Shown here in pieces: positions 49,030 to 57,170 of a stretch of DNA of 64,000 bases. Location of the stretch: assembly GCF_025823185.1 (NCBI RefSeq), contig NZ_JACKVK010000013.1:597151-661150 (forward strand), given 5' to 3'. The notes beneath the pieces were generated by a model that saw nothing but the letters and a program-made list of their open reading frames with translations, searched no databases and was not told the DNA's origin. Within the stretch, counting starts at the first letter, position 1; the number at the start of each line of letters is the position of its first letter. Position numbers and translations under genes: made by a program. This DNA comes from Mycobacterium yunnanensis (GTDB lineage: Bacteria > Actinomycetota > Actinomycetes > Mycobacteriales > Mycobacteriaceae).

Positions 49030-50202
49030 GTGAGCCCCAGCTTCCTCGTCGTCGGCGCCGGCATCTCGGGACTGGCGACCGCGGTCGCGTTGCAACGCCG
49101 AGGGCACCGGGTGACGGTCCTCGAGGAGCGCGTCGACGCCTCGTCGGGCACGGCCATCACAATCTGGCCGAATGCCTTGGCCGCCTTGGACCGCATCGGT
49201 CTCGGCGACGCCGTCCGCGAGTCCGGGAGTCGGGTCTCCGCGGGAGCGCTGCGATGGTCGAACGGGACGTGGCTGCGACGTCCGGCCCCGGAACGGATCG
49301 TCGCGGCTCTTGGCGAGCCGCTCGTGGTTCTGCGGCGGTCGGTGCTGACCCGCGTCCTCTCCGACGCGCTCACCGAGGGCACCGTCGAAACCGGCCTCGC
49401 GGCAACCGAACTCGTCGTCACCGCGACCGGGGTGTGCGTCACGACGTCGGACGGGACGACCCGCGAGGCGACGGCGGTGATCGGTGCCGACGGTGTCGGT
49501 TCGACGGTGGCCCGCCACCTGAACGGAACGCTGCGCCGCCGCTATGCCGGCTACACCGCCTGGCGCGGCGTCGCCCACTGTGGTCTGGACCCGACTCTGG
49601 CCGGCGAAACAGTGGGCGTGGGAACCGAATTCGGCCACGTGCCACTCGGAGCCGGGCACACCTACTGGTTCGGCACCGAGCGGCGTCCAGAGGGCACGGC
49701 CTGCCCCGGCGGTGAACTCACCCACCTGAGGAGGATGTACGCCGGCTGGGCCGATCCGGTGCCTGCGCTGCTGGCGGCCACCGATCCGGCCGACGTGCTG
49801 CGCACCGACCTCTACGACCGCGAGCCCGCCCGCCAGTGGTCGCGCGGGACCGTCGTGCTCGTCGGCGACGCCGCACATCCCATGCGCCCGCATCTCGGCC
49901 AGGGTGGCTGCCAGGGTCTGGAGGACGCCGCCACGTTGGCGCACTGCGTCGACGTCGTCGACGATCTTCCCGGCGCGTTCGCGAGGTACACCGAGCTGCG
50001 CCGACCGCGGACGCTCGCGCTGACCCGCGAGTCGCGGCTGTTCGGGCGGATCGTCAACGCGCGTCCTGCACTGCTGGGAGCGGCGGCGATGCGGGCGTCG
50101 GCGGCAGTACCGGAGGTGGTCCTGCGCCGACATCTGGCCGCGGTGGCCGGGCGGTCGGCCTTCGCGCTCAGCTCCGACCGGTCAGCGCGCCCATCGGGTT
50201 GA
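49030..50202 (+). CDS. FAD-dependent aromatic-type monooxygenase
   Basis: A 390-residue flavoprotein hydroxylase of the salicylate/para-hydroxybenzoate class. Its FAD motifs are LVVGAGISGLATAVALQRRG at the start, the DG motif GADGVGSTVAR near 160 and LVGDAAHPMRPHLGQGG near 280. It uses NAD(P)H and oxygen to hydroxylate an unknown, possibly aromatic or heterocyclic substrate; urate hydroxylase (HpxO)-like enzymes share this pattern. GTG 49030 follows the thioesterase gene closely. Its last 35 bp overlap the convergent rpf gene. Confidence 0.87.
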   Translation: MSPSFLVVGAGISGLATAVALQRRGHRVTVLEERVDASSGTAITIWPNALAALDRIGLGDAVRESGSRVSAGALRWSNGTWLRRPAPERIVAALGEPLVVLRRSVLTRVLSDALTEGTVETGLAATELVVTATGVCVTTSDGTTREATAVIGADGVGSTVARHLNGTLRRRYAGYTAWRGVAHCGLDPTLAGETVGVGTEFGHVPLGAGHTYWFGTERRPEGTACPGGELTHLRRMYAGWADPVPALLAATDPADVLRTDLYDREPARQWSRGTVVLVGDAAHPMRPHLGQGGCQGLEDAATLAHCVDVVDDLPGAFARYTELRRPRTLALTRESRLFGRIVNARPALLGAAAMRASAAVPEVVLRRHLAAVAGRSAFALSSDRSARPSG

Positions 50203-50686
50203 GCAGCGCCGAGCACATCTGGCGGGGGTTGATGAGGCCGAGCAGTCCCTGGGTAGGCATTGCCTGGCAACCGGTCGCGGGCTGTGCCGGGGTGATGGAG
50301 GAGACGTTCCACACCGTCGGCGCACCGCCCTTGGCACCGCACGTGGGCCAGGCGCCGGGACCCTGGCTGGCGAGGACGTTCTCGGCGACGCGGATCTGCT
50401 CGGCCCGTGACGCCGCGGCGGGCGAACCGACGCCGCCGTTGGCGCTCCAGGTGGCCGGCTTGAACTGCAGACCGCCGTAGTGGCCGTTGCCGGTGCTGGC
50501 GGCCCAGTTGCCGCCCGACTCGCACTGCGCGACGGCGTCCCAGTTCATCGAGTCCGCGTGGGCGGTGCCAGCCGACATGCCGGTCGACATCGCCATGGCG
50601 ACGATCGCGAACGCACCGGCGAGGAGGACGAGCTTGAGCCCGCTGGTGAGTGCCTTCTGCGCCTTGCCGAATCCCAGAATCGTCAC
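50168..50686 (-). CDS. Resuscitation-promoting factor, RpfC-like
   Basis: A 172-residue secreted muralytic protein. The N-terminus has a basic region and hydrophobic signal segment (KLVLLAGAFAIVAMAMSTG) ending in GTAHA, then the transglycosylase-like Rpf domain NWDAVAQCESGGNW with the catalytic Glu, YGGLQFKPATW and EQIRVAENVLASQG, AWPTCGA. A 55-residue C-terminal tail after the domain, including two more cysteines, has no recognised motif and resembles RpfC more than RpfE. GTG 50684-50686 has AAGGA upstream. It helps cleave peptidoglycan during regrowth. Confidence 0.87.
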   Translation of the reverse strand: MTILGFGKAQKALTSGLKLVLLAGAFAIVAMAMSTGMSAGTAHADSMNWDAVAQCESGGNWAASTGNGHYGGLQFKPATWSANGGVGSPAAASRAEQIRVAENVLASQGPGAWPTCGAKGGAPTVWNVSSITPAQPATGCQAMPTQGLLGLINPRQMCSALLNPMGALTGRS

Positions 50687-50861
50687 GAGTGCGGTCCTTC
50701 CCCGACCGGTTGACACGAGGACCGCGGTAGCCAGTGGCAAATTGACGCGGTCAACCATTGCTTCGTGGGGTCGGTCACAGGCGTTACAGAAGTGTCCGAA
50801 GTTCTTTATCGAGACGTGACGGAAGCCAGAGAAGCACGAGGTAGGCGGGACTAGAGACGAC

Positions 50862-50892
50862 AGCGGCGCCGGGCTGGTCGCCCGGCGCCGCT
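50862..50892. terminator. 13-bp-stem hairpin between the two rpf genes
   Basis: AGCGGCGCCGGGC, loop TGGTC, GCCCGGCGCCGCT is a perfect 13-bp GC-rich stem 18 bp beyond the rpfE-like stop. There is no T-run on either strand, as is usual for mycobacterial intrinsic terminators. It should end or strongly attenuate transcription from the rpfE-like gene before the RpfC-like gene, implying separate control of the two. Confidence 0.75.
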
Positions 50893-50910
50893 GGTCGCCT
50901 CGTCGCCGAT

Positions 50911-51237
50911 CTAGCCGCGGCGTCCGCAGACCGGCCAGGCGCCGATGCCCTGGCTCTTCAACACGTTGTTGGCCACGCGGATCTGTTCGTCCTTGCTGGC
51001 CTGGTGGGGCGAACCGGATCCACCGTTGGCACGCCAGGTGCTCATCGTGAACTGCAGTCCGCCGTAGTACCCGTTACCCGTGGCGGTCGACCAGTTGCCG
51101 CCCGACTCGCACGCTGCGACGGCATCCCAGTTGACTCCGCCGTCCGCATGCGCGGTCCCGGCTCCTAGCGCGATCGGGGCCACGGCGAGCGCCCCGGCGA
51201 TGGTGGCCAGGCCAAGCGTCTTGCGGGTGTTCTTCAA
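50911..51237 (-). CDS. rpfE: Resuscitation-promoting factor, RpfE-like
   Basis: A 108-residue secreted protein of minimal plan: KNTRKTLGLATIAGALAVAP signal region, GTAHADGG cleavage area, then the Rpf domain NWDAVAACESGGNW (catalytic Glu), YGGLQFTMSTWRANGGSGS and the ending AWPVCGRRG, which matches M. tuberculosis RpfE. The proline-rich linker of the tuberculosis protein is missing. I chose TTG 51235-51237, preceded by GGAAGGA at a six-base distance; an in-frame GTG near 51255 is possible. The long leader upstream carries several stable stems. Confidence 0.85.
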   Translation of the reverse strand: MKNTRKTLGLATIAGALAVAPIALGAGTAHADGGVNWDAVAACESGGNWSTATGNGYYGGLQFTMSTWRANGGSGSPHQASKDEQIRVANNVLKSQGIGAWPVCGRRG

Positions 51238-51271
51238 CTTCTGTCCTTCCGCCACGCGCGCACCAAGGACA

Positions 51272-51388
51272 CCCGCGCTGAGCGCGGGCGTACTGCCTGT
51301 CGGACAGGCGGGAGGCTCTGGATCGTGCCGTCTCGGTCGGGCACGACAGCGGGCGGCTCGACATGCCACGCCGGGTTGTCACCCGGCG
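51272..51388 (-). promoter_or_regulatory. Structured 5' leader of rpfE
   Basis: Four stems are crowded into this 117-bp stretch: CCCGCGC/GCGCGGG (51272-51288, 3-nt loop), GCCTGT/ACAGGC (51295-51309), TCGTGCC/GGCACGA around 51323-51346 (about 10-nt loop) and CGCCGGGT/ACCCGGCG (51369-51388, 4-nt loop, perfect 8 bp). All lie upstream of the rpfE start and would be in its transcript. This looks like a structured leader or attenuator. It does not obviously match the c-di-AMP riboswitch known upstream of other rpf genes. Confidence 0.5.
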
Positions 51389-52272
51389 GCGGTCTCGGCG
51401 CCGAATCTCGTTCGGGCCTCGAGGCCGCCCCACTCACACGCTGGTTCGTGATGTGTTTGATTTGCTCCATTCGTGGAGACCCTTGAAACATACAAACGTC
51501 GATCGCCAAGACGAAACCTGCCGACACGGGTGGGGCCGTCCGATAACGAATCGATAACGACACGAGATCCCGGCGTCTTCGCAGGTCATCACGGATGGTT
51601 AGCAGCACAAGGCATCTGGACGCGCGCTACACATTTCGTGAGTCAAATCACGCCCATCGTGTGACGTGGCGCACGGAAGTTAGTCACAACAGTCACACGC
51701 ATCACTCGAAACGGCTCTCCACCAGGCACATTCGCAGTTCCTTCCGGGACGCCACCGAATGGACGTTCGCTGGCGCGACGCAACGTCAACCTGCACGCGA
51801 AGATGAAAGTCACTGCCCGCCAGTAACTTTGACAGACCGATCAGACGCGGACCAATCGAAGGATGGTCGACGGGCCTAACCGACCACGAGTGAAATCATC
51901 ACGCGCGCAACGCATTGGAACACACCAGGCGCCACCTGCGGAGGACTGACCGGCACCCCCAATCTCCCGGCCGCCCGATCACGGTCGCCATTCCGCGACA
52001 ACCGAATTGGACCATTCGATCAATGGTCGCGTCGAAGCCATTGTGGTGCGGTGACTTTCGCCGAATGCCCTTCCCCGAGACGCTCTCCAACCCGTTGGGC
52101 TGCAACGCATTACGAATACGTTGTGAGGCCCCTGCGAATCGCCGAACCACGATGCGTATGCCGGTTGCCCGAAGGGAAATCCACCCAATATGGCGGTTCG
52201 TGGCGGCGATAACGGCGGAGTGCGTCGAATTGGTCGTCGTCGACGACACAATTCGCCATTTGCTGAACCAAA
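51389..52272. other. Non-coding, relatively AT-rich spacer between rpfE and mobA
   Basis: Nearly 0.9 kb with no convincing gene. Base composition is visibly poorer in GC than the neighbours, with A/T-rich runs such as near 51470-51500 and 52190-52260. Short open frames exist on both strands (51595-51879 plus, 51899-52249 minus), but their amino-acid content is basic and repeat-free without family motifs, and codon third positions lack the GC bias seen in all neighbours. The Crp-like dyads fall here. The equivalent interval in M. tuberculosis carries only small doubtful genes. Confidence 0.6.
51637..51675. promoter_or_regulatory. Crp-like dyads upstream of rpfE
   Basis: CGTGA-GTCAAA-TCACG (51637-51652) is a perfect dyad with the GTGA-N6-TCAC core of Crp sites. 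Eight bases later, TGTGA-CGTGGC-GCACG (51660-51675) has one consensus half and the same CGTGGC spacer as the perfect site at 770-785. They lie about 400 bp before rpfE. Rv3676 is known to control rpfA in M. tuberculosis, so Crp control of an rpf gene is plausible. Confidence 0.4.
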
Positions 52273-52872
52273 CTAGGGCAGGTCGGCAGGTGCGTTCAGG
52301 TTGGCCAGCGACCGCTGTTCGTCCATCACCACGCGCTGCACGTCGACGACGTCGACCAGGGCGCGCATGCTGCGTTCACCCGCGGCCACCAACGCATCGG
52401 CGCGTTCGGCGAGATCGGTTCGGTAGACACCGGCCAGATAGTGGTCACGGCCGTCCCACGGCAGCACCACGGCGGCGCCGAGCCGTACGGACGGCCCCAC
52501 CAGCTCGTCGATCAGCTCGGCGGCGAGATAGGGCATGTCGACGGCACAGACGAAGGCTCGCTCCATCCCGGCCTCGGCAGCCGCGCGCAAACCCCTGGCC
52601 GTCGCGAGCAGCGGACCGACTCCACGGACGTCGTCGCGCAACACCTCGGCGTCAAGCGTGGGCAGCGGCTGACCGGGCGCCGCGACGACGAACACGGGCG
52701 CGCACCGGCCCGCCACCGTGCGCACGGCCCGTTCCACGAACGTGCGACCGTCGAGCTCCAGGGTCGCCTTGTCGCGCCCCATTCGCCTCGAGGCTCCGCC
52801 TGCCAGCACGATGCCGGCGAGCGGAGCCCGAGGGGCCGTGTCGTTACTCGACGTTCCAGGTGTCCTTGCCAC
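52273..52872 (-). CDS. mobA: Molybdenum cofactor guanylyltransferase-like protein
   Basis: A 199-residue nucleotidyltransferase with the motif LAGGASRRMGRDKATLELDG near residues 24-43 and CAVDMPYLAAELI near 100, as in MobA. It attaches GMP to molybdopterin. GTG 52872 overlaps the end of korB by 29 bp; no better start is present downstream that keeps the N-terminal loop. The position after korAB agrees with Rv2453c. Confidence 0.88.
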   Translation of the reverse strand: MARTPGTSSNDTAPRAPLAGIVLAGGASRRMGRDKATLELDGRTFVERAVRTVAGRCAPVFVVAAPGQPLPTLDAEVLRDDVRGVGPLLATARGLRAAAEAGMERAFVCAVDMPYLAAELIDELVGPSVRLGAAVVLPWDGRDHYLAGVYRTDLAERADALVAAGERSMRALVDVVDVQRVVMDEQRSLANLNAPADLP

Positions 52873-53920
52873 GAAGCAAGGATTGCAGAGCCGCGGTGTC
52901 GTGGGGCTTGGATTCCATCGCAGAGGTCACCTGATTGCGCGCCATCTCGTCATACGTCGGGCGACTCACCTGACGGAAGATGCCCATGACCGTGTGCTCG
53001 AGGTTCTGCTCGGACAGCCGCGACAGTGCGAACGCGTACGCGGGATCGTCGATCGTCGCGTCGTGCACCACGATCTGGTCGGCGGACACGTCGGCGGTCT
53101 TGGCGACCTCCAGTCCGAAGCCCGACCTCACCACGCAGTAGGCACCGTCGGCGCCGAAGATGATCGGTTCCCCGTGCCGGACGCTGACCAGCCGGTCCTC
53201 GGAGCCCTCCTTGCGCAGCGCGTCGAAGGAGCCGTCGTTGAAGATCGGGCAGTCCTGCATGATCTCGACAAGGGCGGCGCCGCGGTGGCTGGCGGCCGCC
53301 CGCAGCACCTCGGTCAGGCCCTTCTTGTCCGAGTCCAGGGCGCGCCCGACGAACGTGGCCTCTGCGCCCAGCGCCAGCGACACCGGGTTGAAGGGGTGGT
53401 CGATGGACCCCATGGGCGAGGTCTTGGTGACCTTGCCGACCTCCGAGGTCGGCGAGTACTGCCCCTTGGTCAGCCCGTAGATCCGGTTGTTGAACAGCAG
53501 GATCGTGATGTTGACGTTGCGGCGCAGCGCGTGAATCAGGTGGTTGCCGCCGATGGACAACGCGTCGCCGTCACCGGTGACGACCCACACCGACAGGTCG
53601 TCGCGGGCCAGCGCCAGGCCGGTGGCGAAGGTCGGGGCGCGGCCGTGGATCGAGTGCAGGCCGTAGGTCTCCAGGTAGTAGGGGAACCGGCTGGAGCAGC
53701 CGATGCCGCTGACGAAGACCATGTTCTCGCGCTTGAGCCCGAGCTCGGGAAGGAAGCTGCGGATGGTGTTGAGGATGACGTAGTCACCGCAGCCCGGGCA
53801 CCAGCGCACCTCCTGGTCGCTGGCGAAGTCCTTTGCCTTCTGCGGCTCGTCGGTGGTCGGCACCCCGCTCGTCTTGGTGAGCGCCGTCAGTCCCAGATCC
53901 GAACCAATCAGGTCAGTCAT
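52844..53920 (-). CDS. korB: 2-oxoglutarate:ferredoxin oxidoreductase beta subunit
   Basis: A 358-residue thiamine-pyrophosphate subunit. EVRWCPGCGDYVI near 38-50 carries cysteines for an iron-sulfur cluster, GDGDALSIGGNHLIHALRRN is the TPP/metal motif and FNNRIYGLTKGQYSPTSE completes the site. KorAB decarboxylates 2-oxoglutarate to succinyl-CoA with ferredoxin reduction, allowing the mycobacterial Krebs cycle to run without classical 2-oxoglutarate dehydrogenase. It follows korA by 28 bp. Confidence 0.96.
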   Translation of the reverse strand: MTDLIGSDLGLTALTKTSGVPTTDEPQKAKDFASDQEVRWCPGCGDYVILNTIRSFLPELGLKRENMVFVSGIGCSSRFPYYLETYGLHSIHGRAPTFATGLALARDDLSVWVVTGDGDALSIGGNHLIHALRRNVNITILLFNNRIYGLTKGQYSPTSEVGKVTKTSPMGSIDHPFNPVSLALGAEATFVGRALDSDKKGLTEVLRAAASHRGAALVEIMQDCPIFNDGSFDALRKEGSEDRLVSVRHGEPIIFGADGAYCVVRSGFGLEVAKTADVSADQIVVHDATIDDPAYAFALSRLSEQNLEHTVMGIFRQVSRPTYDEMARNQVTSAMESKPHDTAALQSLLRGKDTWNVE

Positions 53921-53948
53921 ATCGTTTCCTCGCGCAAGCGCTCGTCAG

Positions 53949-55901
53949 TCATTCATCCGCTCCTTCGGCCGTCGCCGCACTCTCGATGGTGGCCGCCGCC
54001 AACCGGGCGAACTTCGCCTTGTCGGTCTCCTTGTCACGCAACGTTCCGTCGAGGGCCGATTCGATGATGCCTTCGATCTCCTCGGCGAGGAAGGCCATGC
54101 CCTCCACCTTCGTCACCGACTGCACGTCGACGAGGTACTTGCCGCGCAGCAGCAGCGCGAACTGACCGAGGTTCATCTCCGGCAGCACCACGTTGGGGTA
54201 CTGGCGCAGCACGTCGCCGAGGTTGGCGGGCAAGGGATTCAGGTGCCGTACGTGGGCGTGCGCCACCTTGACACCCGTGCGGCGCGCGCGACGGCAGGCT
54301 TCGCCGATGGGCCCGTAGGAGCTGCCCCACCCGACGATCAGGAGTTCGGCCTCGCCGCTGGGGTCGTCGACGACGACGTCGGGCACCGTGATGCCGTCGA
54401 TCTTCGCCTGGCGCAACCGCACCATCAGGTCGTGGTTCTTGGGCTCGTAGGAGATGTTGCCCGTGCCGTTGGCCGACTCCAGGCCCCCGATGCGGTGCTC
54501 GAGGCCGGGCGTACCGGGAACGGCGAATTGCCGGGCCAGCGTCTCGGGATCCCGCGCGTAGGGCTGGAACGGCTCGCCGGCCTTGGCGAAGGTGTGATCG
54601 ATGGCGTCGAAGGTGCTGACGTCAGGGATGCGCCACGGCTCGGAGCCGTTGGCGATCGCGCCGTCAGAGAGCAGGATGACCGGCGTTCGGTAGGTGAGCG
54701 CGATGCGAGCCGCCTCCACGGCGATCTCGAAGCAATCCGACGGCGACTGCGGCGCCAGCACGGCAACCGGGGACTCGCCGTTGCGGCCGAACAGGGCCTG
54801 CAGCAGGTCGGCCTGCTCGGTCTTGGTCGGCAAGCCGGTGGAGGGACCGCCGCGCTGCACGTCGACCACCAGCAGCGGCAGCTCGGCCATCACGCCGAGG
54901 CCGATGGCCTCCGCCTTGAGTGCGACGCCGGGGCCCGAGGTGCTGGTGACGCCGAGGGCGCCGCCGTAGGACGCGCCGAGAGCGGCGCCGATGCCCGCGA
55001 TCTCGTCCTCGGCCTGGAAGGTCAGGACGTTGAAGTTCTTGTGCTTGGAGAGCTCGTGCAAGATGTCCGAGGCCGGCGTGATCGGGTAGCTGCCGAGCAC
55101 CACCTGGGTGTCGGCGAGCTGGCCGGCGGCGACGATGCCGTAGGCCAACGCCGTGTTGCCGGAGACCTGCCGGTACTCGCCCGAGCGCAGCTTGGCGGGC
55201 GCCACCTCATAGGTGGTGCCGAACGCCTCGGTGGTCTCGCCGTAGTTCCACCCGGCCTTGAGCGCGAGCACGTTGGCGTCGGCGATCTCGGGCTTGCGGG
55301 CGAACTTCTCTCGGATGAACCGCTCGCTGTGCTCGAGTTCGCGGTTGTACATCCACGACAGGAGCCCGAGGGCGAACATGTTCTTCGCCCGCGAGCCGTC
55401 CTTCTTGGTCGCGCCGATCTGTTCGACGGCGCCCAGGGTGAGGGTGGTCATGGGGACGGCCTGCACGACGTAGTCGGAGAGTTCGTCGGTCTCCAGCGGG
55501 TTGGCCTCGTAGCCGACCTTGGCGAGGTTGCGCTTGGTGAACTCGTCGGAGTTGGCGATCACGAGACCGCCGCGGGGCAGGTCGCCGACGTTGGCCTTCA
55601 GTGCGGCCGGGTTCATCGCGACGAGCACGTCGGGACGGTCGCCTGCGGTGAGGATGTCGAAGTCGGCGATCTGGATCTGGAACGACGAGACGCCGGGCAG
55701 CGTGCCCTGTGGTGCGCGGATCTCGGCGGGGTAATTGGGTTGTGTCGCAAGGTCGTTGCCGAACAAGGCGGCCTCGGTGGTGAACCGGTCACCCGTCAGC
55801 TGCATGCCGTCGCCCGAGTCACCCGCGAAGCGGATGACGACCTTTTCGAGCTTCTCCCGAGAAGAGGAACTCGTCTCGGCTTCGGTGCCGCTCACAGTCA
55901 C
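53949..55901 (-). CDS. korA: 2-oxoglutarate:ferredoxin oxidoreductase alpha subunit
   Basis: A 650-residue subunit with the gamma domain fused at the N-terminus (VVIRFAGDSGDGMQLTG near 20, PAEIRAPQGTLPGVSSFQIQ), then the pyrimidine-binding alpha domain (VVLGSYPITPASDILHEL, TSTSGPGVALKAEAIGLG) and a C-terminal transketolase-like domain. Starts at GTG 55899-55901 with AAAGGCGG upstream. It pairs with korB. The 331-bp spacer upstream has three TACCGG-centred elements. Confidence 0.96.
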   Translation of the reverse strand: MTVSGTEAETSSSSREKLEKVVIRFAGDSGDGMQLTGDRFTTEAALFGNDLATQPNYPAEIRAPQGTLPGVSSFQIQIADFDILTAGDRPDVLVAMNPAALKANVGDLPRGGLVIANSDEFTKRNLAKVGYEANPLETDELSDYVVQAVPMTTLTLGAVEQIGATKKDGSRAKNMFALGLLSWMYNRELEHSERFIREKFARKPEIADANVLALKAGWNYGETTEAFGTTYEVAPAKLRSGEYRQVSGNTALAYGIVAAGQLADTQVVLGSYPITPASDILHELSKHKNFNVLTFQAEDEIAGIGAALGASYGGALGVTSTSGPGVALKAEAIGLGVMAELPLLVVDVQRGGPSTGLPTKTEQADLLQALFGRNGESPVAVLAPQSPSDCFEIAVEAARIALTYRTPVILLSDGAIANGSEPWRIPDVSTFDAIDHTFAKAGEPFQPYARDPETLARQFAVPGTPGLEHRIGGLESANGTGNISYEPKNHDLMVRLRQAKIDGITVPDVVVDDPSGEAELLIVGWGSSYGPIGEACRRARRTGVKVAHAHVRHLNPLPANLGDVLRQYPNVVLPEMNLGQFALLLRGKYLVDVQSVTKVEGMAFLAEEIEGIIESALDGTLRDKETDKAKFARLAAATIESAATAEGADE

Positions 55902-56009
55902 GACCGCCGCCTTTCACACGTCATGAAGTAGAGGCATTGCCGCGTCGCTGGGTAGTGCGCTTTCGCGCCCGCGCCGCCGGGTGGACGTCAACCTCTTCTT
56001 ATCTGTCAC

Positions 56010-56192
56010 TACCGGTACCGATTATTGCACTGCTCTTAGGTTGAGCTTTACCGGACGGCTACGCGCGTCGCCCGATGGCCGGCCGGAAAACTCCTGTTCA
56101 CAGTCTCGAAGACGGCGGAGCCAGCACTGATTTGTGGTCTTCGTCACGTTCGATGCGGTCCGAATCCTAAGAGCGAGGTTACCGGCCGGTAA
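56010..56192. promoter_or_regulatory. TACCGG palindrome cluster in the korA-kinase spacer
   Basis: The 331-bp spacer between korA (55901) and the kinase stop (56233) has TACCGGTA (56010-56017), TTTACCGG (56047-56054) and TTACCGGCCGGTAA (56179-56192), the last a perfect 14-bp palindrome. Repeated symmetric elements in a promoter region suggest operators of an unidentified regulator of korAB. No terminator hairpin with T-run was seen for the kinase gene. Confidence 0.4.
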
Positions 56193-56232
56193 AACTTGAC
56201 GGGTGTCAACATCAACCCGACGGGACCAGCGC

Positions 56233-57081
56233 CTACACCCGATCGGGCGACGGGACGGGCAGCCGCTTCTCCAGTTCGCGGGCGACCAGTTCGCTGGCCC
56301 GCCGGGCCGCGGCCACCGGGCTGGCACCGGCCGCCCGGTTGGCGACGTAGCACGCCGTGAACATGTCCCCGGCGCCCGTGGCCTGTACCCCGGTGACCCG
56401 CCACGCGGCCGGTACCCGGACGACGTCACCCTCGGTGTAGATGTCGCAGCCCTCCGAACCGAGGGTCACCAGGATCTCGGGAACGCCGAGGCGTTCGGCC
56501 GTCGAGGCGTCGAATTCGCCGTCGGCGACGATGAGCGCCTCGTCCTCGGCCAGCTTCAGCACGCTGATGTCACGCAGCAGGCCGTGGGGGTAGTCGCGGT
56601 CCACCGCGAGCGGGCCCACCCGGTCGGCGCGCACCAGCCCCTGGCCGTCGTAGGCCACCTTGTGCCCACGCTCGGCCAGGAGCGCCAGGGTCTCCTCGGG
56701 GAAGTCCGCGCGCAGCAGGGGAGCGAGGTGCACCCACGTCGTCTCCGGGTTGGCGGTGTCGATCTCGTCGGTGCCCCAGATGGGGCCCAGCGCCGTGACG
56801 GACATCGCACGGTGGTCGACGTCGACGTAGTCCAGGCGGAACCCGGCGGTGCGATCGGAGTCGACGATGCGGACCAGCGAGCCGAACCGGTCGAGGACAC
56901 CGGTGAACAGGTGGTGGTCGGCAGGCGCGCCCATGGCCACGATCTGCCCGACGCCGCCCGCGTACTCCAGCGCCACGCCGGCGAAGGAGGCGCAGCCACC
57001 GGGGCTCGGCGGAGCGCCGTCGATCTGATCGACTGCGAGGTTACCGAGGACGGTGACGCCGTCGACGAGCTGTGGCCGCAC
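56233..57081 (-). CDS. PfkB-family carbohydrate kinase
   Basis: A 282-residue ribokinase-fold enzyme. The N-terminal glycine loop is APPSPGGCASFAGVALEYAG near residue 20, and the catalytic base is in QATGAGDMFTACY near 240, with the anion hole of the G-A-G-D motif. Substrate is a sugar or related polyol. Start is uncertain: AGGAG abuts ATG 57090, so I prefer GTG 57079-57081 nine bases downstream of it. It is 89 bp after the LacI gene on the same strand and so belongs to the inositol-like locus. Confidence 0.85.
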   Translation of the reverse strand: MRPQLVDGVTVLGNLAVDQIDGAPPSPGGCASFAGVALEYAGGVGQIVAMGAPADHHLFTGVLDRFGSLVRIVDSDRTAGFRLDYVDVDHRAMSVTALGPIWGTDEIDTANPETTWVHLAPLLRADFPEETLALLAERGHKVAYDGQGLVRADRVGPLAVDRDYPHGLLRDISVLKLAEDEALIVADGEFDASTAERLGVPEILVTLGSEGCDIYTEGDVVRVPAAWRVTGVQATGAGDMFTACYVANRAAGASPVAAARRASELVARELEKRLPVPSPDRV

Positions 57082-57170
57082 CGTTCCCATCTCCTGATCT
57101 TCGTCGGCGCACCGGAGTCGCCGTGAGGCGAAATGGTATCCGGCCCCACCGAGAATCGACGACTCGCCGC

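Noticed and set aside
51238..51400. c-di-AMP (ydaO-type) riboswitch upstream of rpfE
   Set aside because: Several stems are present, but the conserved core I would expect was not found, so only a structured leader is claimed.
51595..51879. 94-codon plus-strand frame in the same spacer
   Set aside because: His/Ser/Arg/Thr-rich, unlike local proteins, with no ribosome-binding site.
51899..52249. 116-codon minus-strand frame in the rpfE-mobA spacer
   Set aside because: No Shine-Dalgarno, no family motif and codon use unlike neighbouring genes; left as spacer.
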